Shown one piece after another: positions 27,187 through 35,420 of a stretch of DNA of 60,711 bases. The first letter of the stretch is position 1, and each line of letters starts with the position of its first letter. The stretch spans positions 34,381-95,091 of the forward strand of contig NZ_SOFP01000016.1 in NCBI RefSeq assembly GCF_004402785.1, given 5' to 3'. Made by a program: the position numbers and the translations under genes. The notes under the pieces are model-generated. The model saw only the letters and a program-made list of their open reading frames with translations, was not told the DNA's origin and did no database searches. This DNA is from Cryobacterium algoritolerans (GTDB lineage: Bacteria > Actinomycetota > Actinomycetes > Actinomycetales > Microbacteriaceae).

Positions 27187-27276
27187 GCCACGCCCCACGT
27201 AGCTCATCGGCCGGAAGCCCAGGGCCTCGTTCAGCGTGTGCATCTGCCGGTTCTCCTCGGCGTTGAAGGTCGCCAC
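27187..27276 (-). pseudogene. C-terminal relic of a GNAT acetyltransferase
   Basis: In one minus-strand frame the translation reads VATFNAEENRQMHTLNEALG followed by FRPMSYVGRG, which closely resembles the C-terminal beta-strand end of actinobacterial GNAT acetyltransferases (N-x-M-x-x-x-N-E-x-LGF-x-P). Everything N-terminal to it is missing and replaced by the palindromic repeats at 27281-27396. It is best read as a decayed remnant of a deleted gene. This rests on family recognition, not alignment. Confidence 0.6.
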
Positions 27277-27280
27277 CGAC

Positions 27281-27396
27281 GGATGCCCCGGCCGCTCCCC
27301 GCGCCCCGTCGAATTCGACGGAGAAATTGCGCGTGAGCAGCCCGGGGCATCCGTTTCAGCTCCAAACGGACAAAATCTCCGTCGAATTCGACGGGG
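27281..27396. repeat. Palindromic intergenic repeat element between mutM and smc
   Basis: Two self-palindromic cores, CGTCGAATTCGACG, lie in 27304-27324 and 27376-27396 and together form a 21-bp perfect inverted repeat. Between and outside them are ACGGATGCCCCGG (from about 27279) with its inverse near 27341-27354, and a TCCGTTT/AAACGGA hairpin. No protein is encoded. It fills most of the 340-nt mutM-smc gap. Confidence 0.85.
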
Positions 27397-27505
27397 CCGC
27401 GCCTCCCCGGCCCGACCGGATGTGTCCGGTAGCGTTGAACCGGGCGGCAGACCCGCAGGACACACCCCCAAGAAACTGGCACCGACGACCGGAAAGGGCG
27501 CAGCG

Positions 27506-30500
27506 TTGTATTTGAAGAGCCTCACCCTCAAGGGGTTCAAGTCGTTCGCGCAGCCCACGACGTTCGCCTTCGAGCCCGGAGTGACCTGCGTGGTCGGGCC
27601 GAACGGCTCCGGCAAATCGAATGTGGTCGACGCGCTCGCCTGGGTGATGGGGGAGCAGGGCGTCAAGACGCTCCGTGGCGGCAAAATGGAGGATGTCATC
27701 TTCGCCGGCACAGCGACCAAGGGCCCGCTCGGCCGGGCCCAGGTGACGCTCACGATCGACAACACCGACGGCGCCCTCCCCATCGACTACTCGGAAGTCA
27801 CCATCTCCCGCACCCTGTTCCGAAACGGGGCCAGCGAATACGCGATAAACGGGCAGACCTGCCGCCTGCTGGACGTGCAGGAACTACTCAGCGACTCCGG
27901 CCTCGGCAGGGAGATGCATGTCATCGTCGGCCAGGGGCAGCTCGACGCCGTGCTCCGGGCCAGCCCGGAGGAACGGCGCGGCTTCATCGAGGAGGCGGCC
28001 GGCATCCTCAAACACCGCCGCCGTAAGGATAAGACCCTCCGCAAGCTCGACGCGATGCAGGCCAACCTGACCCGGCTCAGTGACCTCGCCGGAGAGATCC
28101 GGCGTCAGCTCAAACCGCTCGGACGTCAGGCCGAGGTCGCGCGCGAAGCCCAGGGCATCGCCGCGGTCGTACGCGACGCGCGGGCGCGGCTGCTCGCCGA
28201 CGATGTGGTCGCCCTGCGCACGGCCCTCGACGCGCACGGGCGCACAGAAAGCGAACGCCATTCCGAACGCATTGTGCTTCAGGAACAGCTCGACCAGAAG
28301 CAGTTGCGCCTGCGCCGGCTCGAAGAGGCCCAGATCGGCGACGCCGTCGACCTGGCCCGGCGCACGAGTTTCGGCCTCGAGTCCGTGCAGGAACGCCTCC
28401 GTGGGCTGTACACGTTGGCCAACCAGCGCCTGGCCCTGCTCGCCGACCAGGCCGAGTCCGTCGACACCGGGCCGAGCGTGACCCCGGCAATGCTGCAGGA
28501 CGCCGCCGCCGAGGTCGACTCGCTCCGGGAGCGGATCGGCCTGGCCGAGACCCGGCACGCACACGCTCGCGAGGCATCCGCCGCCGCGCGCGGCCGACTC
28601 GATGCACTCGACGTGGAGATCGCCGCCCAGGCGGCCCTGGTCTCCCGCCACGATCTCCAGGTGTCCGCGCTGACGGGGCAGGCCCAGACCGCGGCGTCCC
28701 GGCTGGCGTCGGTCAGGGGAGAGGTGCTCCGCCAACAGAACGCCTTCGACGCGGCCGGGGGCCGGGTGGACGCGGCCCGGGCCGTGCTCGAAGCCCTCGA
28801 CACCGACGCCGGCGCCGAGGGCGCCGACCTCGTCGAGGCGTGCGAAGGGTTCCAGAGCATCGTGACCGAGGCCGAGGCCGAGGTCGAGCGGCTACGCGAG
28901 GAACTGCACACGCTCGAGCGCGAAAGGGACGCGCTCGTGGCCCGAACGGGTGCCCTCTCGCTCGCCCTCGACCAGAAGGACGGCTCGTCCGCGCTCGTCA
29001 CCATGGCGTTGACCGGCATCCGCGGTCTGGTCGCCGAGCATGTGCACGTGCGGCCGGGCTTCGAGGGCGCGATCGCCGCCGCCCTCGGATCTCTGGCCGA
29101 CGCGGTGCTCGCGGAGACGCGGGATGCCGCCTTCGACGCCATCGGCGCGGTCCGCGCCGATGACCTCGGCCGGGTCGAACTCATCGTCGTGGGAAGAAGC
29201 GGCCCCGGGGCCGCCGCTCGTGTCGGCACGTCCGCCCTGCCCGAACTCTCCGCCCTGCCCGCCCTGCCAGACCTTGCCGACCTTGCCGACCTTGCCGACC
29301 TTGCCGACCTTGCCGACCTTGCCGACCTTGCCGACGTGCCCGACCTGCCCGACCTGCCCGACCTCTCCGCCCGGAATGGCCTCGTGTGGGCGTGCTCGGT
29401 CGTCGATGCCCCGGCCGGGGTTCTCGCGTTGCTCGAACACACCGTCGTCGCGGACGACCTCGAGTGCGCCAGGGCTGCGGAGGACCTGCTCGGCGGCGCC
29501 GCGCCCCTGACGATCATCACCGTGGCCGGCGACGTGCTCAGCGAATACGTGCTGCGTGGAGGGTCAGGTGCCCGCCGGAGCAGACTCGAATTGGGCGCCG
29601 ACCGGGACGCTGCCGACGACCGACTCGGCGAGGTTCGGTCACTGGTCGACCGGGTGAGCGCCGACCTTGCCGAACAGCGCGTCCTGCTCCGGCACGGCAG
29701 AGAGCAGTTCACCGCCGCGCGTGCCGCGCAGGGGGAGGCCGAGTCCCGGGTCGCTGCCCGCGCCGAGAAGACGGGCCGGGCCGGCGTGCAGGTCGAGGCG
29801 GCTGCCGCCGAGTTCGACCGCCTCTCCACCGGCCTGCGCCGGGCGGGGGAAGCCGTCGCCGGGGCCGAGAGCGAGGCCGCGCGCAGCTCAGCGGAACTGG
29901 AGGCGCAGCGGGCGAGGCCACGCCCCATTCTCGACGCGAGCGCGCGCGACGCCGTCTACGCTGAGGTGGAGGCCGCCCGCGAGACCGAGATCGAGTCCCG
30001 CCTGCAGGTGGAGATCGCGACGGAACGCGTGCGGGCAGGCCAGGCCAGGAGCGTCGCCGTCGCCAGGCGGCTCGAGGCCGACCGGGCGGCAGCCGAGGAT
30101 GCAGCCAGGCGCGCGGTCATCCGGCGCCGTCAGGTGGGGGCGGCCATGGGCGTTGCGCAGGCGCTGCCCCAGGTGCTTGCCTCGGTCGACGGCGCGGTCG
30201 GCGAGGCCCGCCTCCGGCTGGCCCGGGCCGAGTCGGAACGGACCAGCCAGAACGAGGAACTCTCCGCCCTGCGGCGGGAAGACAGCGCCCTTCGCGACCG
30301 GCTCCAGGCAGTCACCGAGAACGTGCACGGCCTCGAACTGGAGATCTACGAGAAGAAGCTTCACCTTTCGGGCCTGCTCGAACGCGCCGGAAGCGAACTG
30401 GGCCTGGTCGAAGCGGTGCTCGTCGCCGAATACGGGCCCGACCAGTTGATCCCGTCCGAGAACGATGCTCAGGCAGACGGGGTGCCCTACGACCGAGCCG

Positions 30501-31171
30501 AACAAAAGCAGCGCCTCGCCGGCGCCGAACGCCGGTTCGCGCAACTCGGCCGGATCAACCCGCTCGCCCTCGAAGAATTCGCGGCACTCGAGCAACGGCA
30601 CAAGTTCCTCACCGAACAGCTCACCGACCTCACCAACACCCGCACCGACCTGCTCACGATCATCGCTGAGATCGACGAGAAGATGGGGGCGATCTTCGGC
30701 AGCGCCTTCGATGACACCCAGGCGGCCTTCGCCGAGGTCTTCCCGGTGTTGTTCCCCGGTGGCAGCGGCAGCATCCGGCTCACCGACCCCGACTCACTAC
30801 TCACGACCGGGATCGAGGTCTCGGTCAAACCGGCAGGCAAGAAGATCGAACGACTCTCGCTGCTCTCCGGCGGGGAACGGTCGCTGGCGGCTGTCGCCCT
30901 GCTGATCGCGATCTTCAAGGCGCGGCCGAGTCCGTTCTACATCATGGACGAGGTGGAGGCGGCCCTGGATGACGCGAACCTCGGCCGGCTGCTCACGATC
31001 TTCGAGGATCTGAAGGCCGCGAGCCAGCTGATCATCATCACCCACCAGAAACGCACGATGGAGATCGCGGACGCCCTCTACGGCGTCTCGATGCGGCAGG
31101 ACGGGGTCTCTGCCGTGGTCGGTCAGCGGCTGGCCAGGGACGAGGTCCAGGACGAGGCCCGGGCGTCCTGA
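27506..31171 (+). CDS. smc: Chromosome segregation protein SMC
   Basis: SMC is the condensin ATPase that organises and segregates the chromosome with ScpA/ScpB. TTG 27506, behind GGAAAGG, gives 1221 residues starting (M)YLKSLTLKGFKSFA. Walker A GPNGSGKS is at residues 31-38, followed by a long coiled coil, the hinge (about 510-690), the second coil, the signature LSGGERSL and Walker B FYIMDEVEAALDD near the end. The hinge contains an unusual run of 11 three-residue repeats (residues 589-621). scpA/scpB are not in the window. Confidence 0.97.
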   Translation: MYLKSLTLKGFKSFAQPTTFAFEPGVTCVVGPNGSGKSNVVDALAWVMGEQGVKTLRGGKMEDVIFAGTATKGPLGRAQVTLTIDNTDGALPIDYSEVTISRTLFRNGASEYAINGQTCRLLDVQELLSDSGLGREMHVIVGQGQLDAVLRASPEERRGFIEEAAGILKHRRRKDKTLRKLDAMQANLTRLSDLAGEIRRQLKPLGRQAEVAREAQGIAAVVRDARARLLADDVVALRTALDAHGRTESERHSERIVLQEQLDQKQLRLRRLEEAQIGDAVDLARRTSFGLESVQERLRGLYTLANQRLALLADQAESVDTGPSVTPAMLQDAAAEVDSLRERIGLAETRHAHAREASAAARGRLDALDVEIAAQAALVSRHDLQVSALTGQAQTAASRLASVRGEVLRQQNAFDAAGGRVDAARAVLEALDTDAGAEGADLVEACEGFQSIVTEAEAEVERLREELHTLERERDALVARTGALSLALDQKDGSSALVTMALTGIRGLVAEHVHVRPGFEGAIAAALGSLADAVLAETRDAAFDAIGAVRADDLGRVELIVVGRSGPGAAARVGTSALPELSALPALPDLADLADLADLADLADLADLADVPDLPDLPDLSARNGLVWACSVVDAPAGVLALLEHTVVADDLECARAAEDLLGGAAPLTIITVAGDVLSEYVLRGGSGARRSRLELGADRDAADDRLGEVRSLVDRVSADLAEQRVLLRHGREQFTAARAAQGEAESRVAARAEKTGRAGVQVEAAAAEFDRLSTGLRRAGEAVAGAESEAARSSAELEAQRARPRPILDASARDAVYAEVEAARETEIESRLQVEIATERVRAGQARSVAVARRLEADRAAAEDAARRAVIRRRQVGAAMGVAQALPQVLASVDGAVGEARLRLARAESERTSQNEELSALRREDSALRDRLQAVTENVHGLELEIYEKKLHLSGLLERAGSELGLVEAVLVAEYGPDQLIPSENDAQADGVPYDRAEQKQRLAGAERRFAQLGRINPLALEEFAALEQRHKFLTEQLTDLTNTRTDLLTIIAEIDEKMGAIFGSAFDDTQAAFAEVFPVLFPGGSGSIRLTDPDSLLTTGIEVSVKPAGKKIERLSLLSGGERSLAAVALLIAIFKARPSPFYIMDEVEAALDDANLGRLLTIFEDLKAASQLIIITHQKRTMEIADALYGVSMRQDGVSAVVGQRLARDEVQDEARAS
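29270..29368 (+). repeat. 9-bp in-frame tandem repeat in the SMC hinge
   Basis: Seven identical copies of GACCTTGCC (29270-29332) are followed by four diverged units (GACGTGCCC, two GACCTGCCC, GACCTCTCC). They encode (DLA)7-DVP-DLP-DLP-DLS, so length changes keep the frame. Confidence 0.97.
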
Positions 31172-31178
31172 GGCCGAG

Positions 31179-31574
31179 CTACTCCTCGCGATGTCCCAGG
31201 AGGGCGAGCAGCCGGGTACAGGAGTCGCTGACCTGGCGGCAGGCCATCGAGCAGGTCCGCCAGGACGGGTGGAGCGCCATCATCCGTTCGCAGGCCGCGG
31301 TCGAGGCCATGCACGCCTCACGGCAGGTCTCCAGGATCGCAACGGCGGTAGGCCCGTCGTTGCGGGTGTGCCAGGACAACACCCTGGTCGTGGTGGTGCA
31401 GATTTCGACGCAGTCCAGGTCGGCCAGGAAACAGGCGGTGACCTCGCCGTTGCCCTCGGTGGCGAGACAGGCGTCCGCGCAGTCCTCGCTGACCGTCACC
31501 AGCGCGTCACAGGCAGTGACGCACTGGGCGATCCCGGCCTCGATCGAATCTGCGGGCCACTCTCTCACCGGCAT
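31179..31574 (-). CDS. Four-helix-bundle copper-storage-type protein (Csp/DUF326)
   Basis: With ATG 31574 the protein has 131 residues and 13 cysteines, many in CX3C pairs along helices: CVTAC, CADAC, CVEIC, CREAC and CSMAC. This is the pattern of Csp copper-storage proteins, where Cys thiolates lining a four-helix bundle bind many Cu(I) ions. No signal peptide is present, so it resembles the cytosolic Csp3 type. The longer frame to 31679 would add Ser/Pro/Leu/Arg repeats from a DNA tandem repeat and is rejected. It converges with smc and stands downstream of fprA. Confidence 0.88.
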   Translation of the reverse strand: MPVREWPADSIEAGIAQCVTACDALVTVSEDCADACLATEGNGEVTACFLADLDCVEICTTTTRVLSWHTRNDGPTAVAILETCREACMASTAACERMMALHPSWRTCSMACRQVSDSCTRLLALLGHREE

Positions 31575-31580
31575 GCAGAC

Positions 31581-31586
31581 ACGATA
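31581..31586 (-). promoter_or_regulatory. -10 box TATCGT for the Csp gene
   Basis: On the minus strand TATCGT ends 6 nt before the ATG at 31574. There is no Shine-Dalgarno, so the mRNA is probably leaderless. Confidence 0.5.
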
Positions 31587-31638
31587 GCCCCGCTGTGCGT
31601 CCGTGTCCGGGGGCTTGCGTATTCGCTCGCAGGTCCGC

Positions 31639-31686
31639 CGCAACGGCGACCGCAACGGCGACCGCAACGGCGACCGCAACGGCGAC
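31639..31686. repeat. Four 12-bp direct repeats upstream of the Csp gene
   Basis: CGCAACGGCGAC is repeated four times without change (31639-31686), 52-99 bp upstream of the Csp -10 box. It may be a minisatellite or a set of iterated regulator sites. The rest of the 206-nt gap to fprA shows nothing clear. Confidence 0.95.
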
Positions 31687-31780
31687 CGCTAAGCGTCGGC
31701 CACGCGCTGCGGGGAACGGACGGTGCCGCTCGGGTGGTCCTTGTGGATCAGGTCGACGCACTGTATGGCAATGACGTGGG

Positions 31781-33187
31781 TCACGACGACACCAAGCTGC
31801 CGCCCTGGGCGATGCCGACCTGCTCGTCGCGGGGGACAACCTTGACGCGTTCCCGCAGCACCGGAGACAGGTCGGAGTCGCCGAGCGCACGCTCGTGCGC
31901 GTCGAGGGCGAGCCAGCCGGACCAGGTCGTGAAACTGATCCCGCGCGCCTCGAGCAGGGAGAGGATCGCGTCCGCCGGGGGCCGGGCGGGTTGCACCGCC
32001 AGGTCGACATCCTCGAGCAGATTCGTCACGGTTTCCAGGGCGTCGCTCTTCGTGTGCCCGATCAGACCGACCGGTCCGCGCTTGATCCAGCCGGTCGCGT
32101 AGAGCCCGGGAAGCGGGACGCCGTGAGGGCCCAGCACCCGCCCGCCGTCGTTCGGGATGACTCCTCGGGCCTCGTCGAATGGTACCTGCACCAGGGCGCT
32201 GCCGCGGTAGCCGACCGCGCGGTACACGGCCTGCAACGGGTAGTCGAGGATCTCCCCGGTGCCGCGGATGCCGTCGTTCGTTGTGGGCTCGGTGCGTTCG
32301 AAGCGCATGCCCTCGACACTGCCGGTGCCGTAGACCTCGACCGGGCTGTGCAGGAAGTGCAGGTGCAGCCGGCGGGATGCCCCGGTCGGTTCCCGGGTGA
32401 GCCAGCCGTTCAGGGTGCGGGTCATCACCTTGACCTGGTTGTTCGACGCGGCGAGGGATTCCTCGGACGACTCATCCCTGGGGAAGTCGTCCTCGTAGAC
32501 GAGCACGTCGACGCCCGGGATTTCGCTGAGCTCGCGCAGCTCGATCGGGGTGAACTTCACCTGGGCCGGCCCGCGACGGCCGAACACGTGAACATCGGTC
32601 ACCGGCGAGCCGGCGAGCCCGGCGTGCACATTGGCGGGGATGTCGGTCGGGAGCAGGTCGGCCGCGTGCTTGGCCAGCATCCGGGCCACGTCCAGGGCGA
32701 CGTTGCCATTTCCGATCACGGCAATGTCGGTCGCGTCGAGGGGCCAGTCGCGCGGGGCATCCGGATGCCCGTCGAACCAGGACACGAAGTCGGCCGCCCC
32801 GTAGGACCCGGGCAGGTCGATGCCGGGAATGCCGAGCACGGCATCCCGGATCGCCCCGGTCGCGAAGATGACCGCGTGGTAATGCGCGCGGAGGTCGGCA
32901 AGGTCAAGGTCGGTGCCGTAGTCCACGTTTCCGATGAACCGGATGGTGCCGCTGCCGAGCATCTCGTGCAGCGAGTTGACGATGCCCTTGATCCGGGGAT
33001 GGTCGGGGGCAACCCCGTACCGGATCAGTCCGTAGGGGGCTGGGAGCGAGTCGAACAGATCGATTCCGACCTCACCGCCGGCGTCCTGCACGGCCCTCGC
33101 GAGGATGTTGCCGGCGTAGATGCCGGCCGGGCCGGCGCCGATGATGGCGACCCTCAGAGGCGGGGGAGCCGTGGGCGTCCAGGTCAT
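31781..33187 (-). CDS. fprA: Ferredoxin/adrenodoxin-type NADP+ reductase
   Basis: This 468-residue flavoprotein matches the FprA/adrenodoxin-reductase family. The FAD motif VAIIGAGPAGIYAG is at residues about 12-25, the family hallmark LPAPYGLIRYGVAPDHPRIK follows, and the NADP motif VIGNGNVALDVARML is near 155. It moves electrons between NADPH and ferredoxin. As the last gene of the sulfur operon, overlapping cysG by 4 nt, it probably supplies reduced ferredoxin to the sulfite reductase. No ferredoxin gene is in the operon. Confidence 0.92.
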   Translation of the reverse strand: MTWTPTAPPPLRVAIIGAGPAGIYAGNILARAVQDAGGEVGIDLFDSLPAPYGLIRYGVAPDHPRIKGIVNSLHEMLGSGTIRFIGNVDYGTDLDLADLRAHYHAVIFATGAIRDAVLGIPGIDLPGSYGAADFVSWFDGHPDAPRDWPLDATDIAVIGNGNVALDVARMLAKHAADLLPTDIPANVHAGLAGSPVTDVHVFGRRGPAQVKFTPIELRELSEIPGVDVLVYEDDFPRDESSEESLAASNNQVKVMTRTLNGWLTREPTGASRRLHLHFLHSPVEVYGTGSVEGMRFERTEPTTNDGIRGTGEILDYPLQAVYRAVGYRGSALVQVPFDEARGVIPNDGGRVLGPHGVPLPGLYATGWIKRGPVGLIGHTKSDALETVTNLLEDVDLAVQPARPPADAILSLLEARGISFTTWSGWLALDAHERALGDSDLSPVLRERVKVVPRDEQVGIAQGGSLVSS

Positions 33188-34485
33188 GAGCGGGCCTTTC
33201 GGGGTGCGGGGGGGACAGTTTCGGCCGAGGGGACGGCGGAGGAGTGGTGCGCGTGCGGACTCAGCGTGACGACGTCGCCGACCACGATGACGGCCGGGGA
33301 TGCGACGCCGCGGCTCCCGGCCAGGGCAGCGATCGTGGCGAGAGTACCGACCGTGACCCGCTGGCCTGGGCCGTAACCGTCCTCGATGATGGCGACGGGG
33401 CAGTCCTCGCCCCGGGTTCCGGTGGCGAGCACCGTGGCGGACCCCGGCAGGGCGCTGATGCCCATCAGCAGGATCACGGTGTGGTCCCGTCCGCCGGGGA
33501 GCGAACGGAGCTGTTCATGCCCGGTGACGACCGTGAAGCCGGCCGCGACGCCGCGGTGGGTGACCGGGATGCCTGCCGCGGCCGGGACCGAGATGGCGCT
33601 GGTCACGCCGGGCACCACTTCTACGGCGACGCCGTGGCGGCGGCAGTAGGCAGCCTCCTCGCCGCCTCGTCCGAGAACGTAGGGGTCGCCGCCCTTGAGG
33701 CGCACGACCCGGCGCCCGGCCCGGGCGTGCTCGACGAGCAGGGCGTTGATCTCGTCCTGGGGAACCAGGTGGTGGCCGGGGAGCTTGCCGACGTCGATCA
33801 CGAGCACCTCGGGGTCGAGCTCGCCGAGGAGGGAGCGCGGGCCGAGACGGTCGGCGATCACGACGTCGGCCTCGGCGAGGAGTCTTCGGCCGAGCACGGT
33901 GATCAGGCCGGGGTCGCCCGGGCCGCCGCCGACCAGGTGAACCGTTCCGGTGCCCACGGGCCGGCGGTGGTGGCGCAGCGGCAGCGAGCCGGCGTCGAGG
34001 GAGCTCCCGATCGCATCCCGCAGTGCCATGGCCCGGCGCGGGTCGCCGCCGGTCGACACCGTGACGCTCACGTCGTCCCGCCGGGTGACGGCGGGAACCC
34101 AGGCAGTGGAGGTGGTGTGATCGGCCGCGTTGACGCACCAGATTCGCGCGGCCTCGGCATCGGCGGCGACGAGGGCGTCGACCTCGGTCACGCCGGTCGC
34201 CGTGTGCGCAAGCCAGGCGCCGGCCAGGTCGCCGGTGCGGTAGGCGCGCTCCCGCCAGGTGACGCCGCCGGTGGCCAGGAGGACGCGGAGGTCGGGGCCG
34301 GCTTCCGGGGCGACGACGGTGACAAGGGCACCGGCGGCGACGAGGCCCGACGCGCGCCGGGCCGCGACGGCACCGCCGCCGACAACGATCACGGCGCGGC
34401 CGGAGAGTGTGAGGCCGAGCGGGTACAGGGTGATCGGGCTCCGGGTGATCGGGCTACGGGCGACCGGGCTGGGGGAGAGTGTCAT
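33184..34485 (-). CDS. cysG: CysG-type fusion: precorrin-2 dehydrogenase plus uroporphyrinogen-III methyltransferase
   Basis: Start ATG 34485 follows GGAGG with 7-nt spacing, giving 433 residues. Residues about 20-160 are the NAD-dependent dehydrogenase domain (VIVVGGGAVAARRASGLVAAG). Residues about 180-420 are the SUMT methyltransferase (VHLVGGGPGDPGLITV, VRLKGGDPYVLGRGGEE, VVPGVTSAISVPAAAGIPVTHRG). It makes sirohydrochlorin for sirohaem. Iron insertion may be left to the separate chelatase at 42293. The N-terminus has three SPxxR repeats. It overlaps both neighbours by 4 nt. Confidence 0.94.
   Translation of the reverse strand: MTLSPSPVARSPITRSPITLYPLGLTLSGRAVIVVGGGAVAARRASGLVAAGALVTVVAPEAGPDLRVLLATGGVTWRERAYRTGDLAGAWLAHTATGVTEVDALVAADAEAARIWCVNAADHTTSTAWVPAVTRRDDVSVTVSTGGDPRRAMALRDAIGSSLDAGSLPLRHHRRPVGTGTVHLVGGGPGDPGLITVLGRRLLAEADVVIADRLGPRSLLGELDPEVLVIDVGKLPGHHLVPQDEINALLVEHARAGRRVVRLKGGDPYVLGRGGEEAAYCRRHGVAVEVVPGVTSAISVPAAAGIPVTHRGVAAGFTVVTGHEQLRSLPGGRDHTVILLMGISALPGSATVLATGTRGEDCPVAIIEDGYGPGQRVTVGTLATIAALAGSRGVASPAVIVVGDVVTLSPHAHHSSAVPSAETVPPAPRKARS
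34426..34470 (-). repeat. 15-bp in-frame tandem repeat in the cysG N-terminus
   Basis: Three 15-bp units (34426-34440, 34441-34455, 34456-34470) encode SPVAR-SPITR-SPITL just before the conserved domain. Confidence 0.92.
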
Positions 34486-35420
34486 CGGGTGCCTCCGGAC
34501 GTGAGGCCGCGGCGGCGCAGGAGACAGCGTTCGACCGGGGCGAATGCGATGAGTTCGACCAGGATGCCGACAAAGAGGATGACGAGAATGGTCGCGAGCA
34601 CTGCGGGCAGGTCGGCCAGGTCGCGGCTCTGCTGCAGCATGGAGCCGAGCCCGAAGCCGATCGACCCACCCATCGCGATGATCTCCGCCGCCATCAGGGA
34701 ACGCCAGGAGAAGGCCCAACCCTGTTTGAGTCCGGCCAGGTAGCCGGGCAGTGCAGCCGGCAGGATCACGAGGGTGACGAGCTGGAGACGAGAGGCGCCG
34801 AGCACGCTCCCCACCCGTCGTAGCTGTGGCGGAACCTGGTCGATCCCCGCAACAAGTCCGTTGGCGATCGAGGGCACGGCGCCCATCAGCACCACGAAGT
34901 AGACGGTCGCATCCGTGAGCCCGAACCAGATGATCGCGGCAGGCACCCAGGCCACCGAGGGCAGCACCTGCAACCCGGAGAGCAGGGGGCCGAGTGCTCG
35001 GCGCAGGAGCCGCCACTCGGCCAGGAGCAGTCCGAGCGGAGTGCCGATGGCGACGGCGATCAGGAAGCCTGCGCCGCCGCGGGCGAGGCTCGTGAGCACC
35101 GCCTGCTGCAGCCGTCCGTTCGACCAGAGTTCGCCGATCGAGGCCCAGACGTTGAACGGCCCCGGCACGAGGTCCGGGCGCGGCTGGGCGATCACGACGT
35201 AGAACTGCCAGGCGACGACGAGCGCCGCGAGCAGCAGCACCGGCGGCAGCACGCCGTCGACAAGACGACGCCAGGGTCCCCGCTCGACGAGCGGGACGGT
35301 CTGTAACGCGTCGAGACCGGCTTCGAGGGTGCGGAAATCGTCGTCCGAGGTCGCACGGGCGGCCGCGGGGACCGGCAGGACGGAGGTGCTCGTGCCAGTG
35401 CCTGTCTCAGTGCTGGGCAT
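34482..35420 (-). CDS. ABC transporter permease, sulfonate/nitrate/taurine family (SsuC-like)
   Basis: This 312-residue permease has about six membrane helices from residue 58 on and the BPD_transp_1 loop EAA motif, GSVLGASRLQLVTLVILPAALPGYLAG. The hydrophilic N-terminus of about 50 residues is cytoplasmic. It overlaps the ATPase gene by 14 nt and cysG by 4 nt, so the importer is built into the sulfate-assimilation operon. Substrate could be sulfonate, taurine or sulfate; see the binding protein. Confidence 0.9.
   Translation of the reverse strand: MPSTETGTGTSTSVLPVPAAARATSDDDFRTLEAGLDALQTVPLVERGPWRRLVDGVLPPVLLLAALVVAWQFYVVIAQPRPDLVPGPFNVWASIGELWSNGRLQQAVLTSLARGGAGFLIAVAIGTPLGLLLAEWRLLRRALGPLLSGLQVLPSVAWVPAAIIWFGLTDATVYFVVLMGAVPSIANGLVAGIDQVPPQLRRVGSVLGASRLQLVTLVILPAALPGYLAGLKQGWAFSWRSLMAAEIIAMGGSIGFGLGSMLQQSRDLADLPAVLATILVILFVGILVELIAFAPVERCLLRRRGLTSGGTR

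Noticed and set aside
27236..27505. N-terminal extension of smc by 90 codons.
   Set aside because: It translates the palindromic repeat region; TTG 27506 has a good ribosome-binding site and gives the invariant SMC start.
28279..29928. A 549-codon Ser/Arg/Ala-rich minus-strand ORF inside smc.
   Set aside because: Shadow frame with no recognisable domain; the amino-acid bias follows from the smc codons.
31575..31679. Longer Csp protein beginning MRSPLRSPLRSPL.
   Set aside because: The extra residues are the translation of the 12-bp direct repeats and lie upstream of a well-placed -10 box and ATG.
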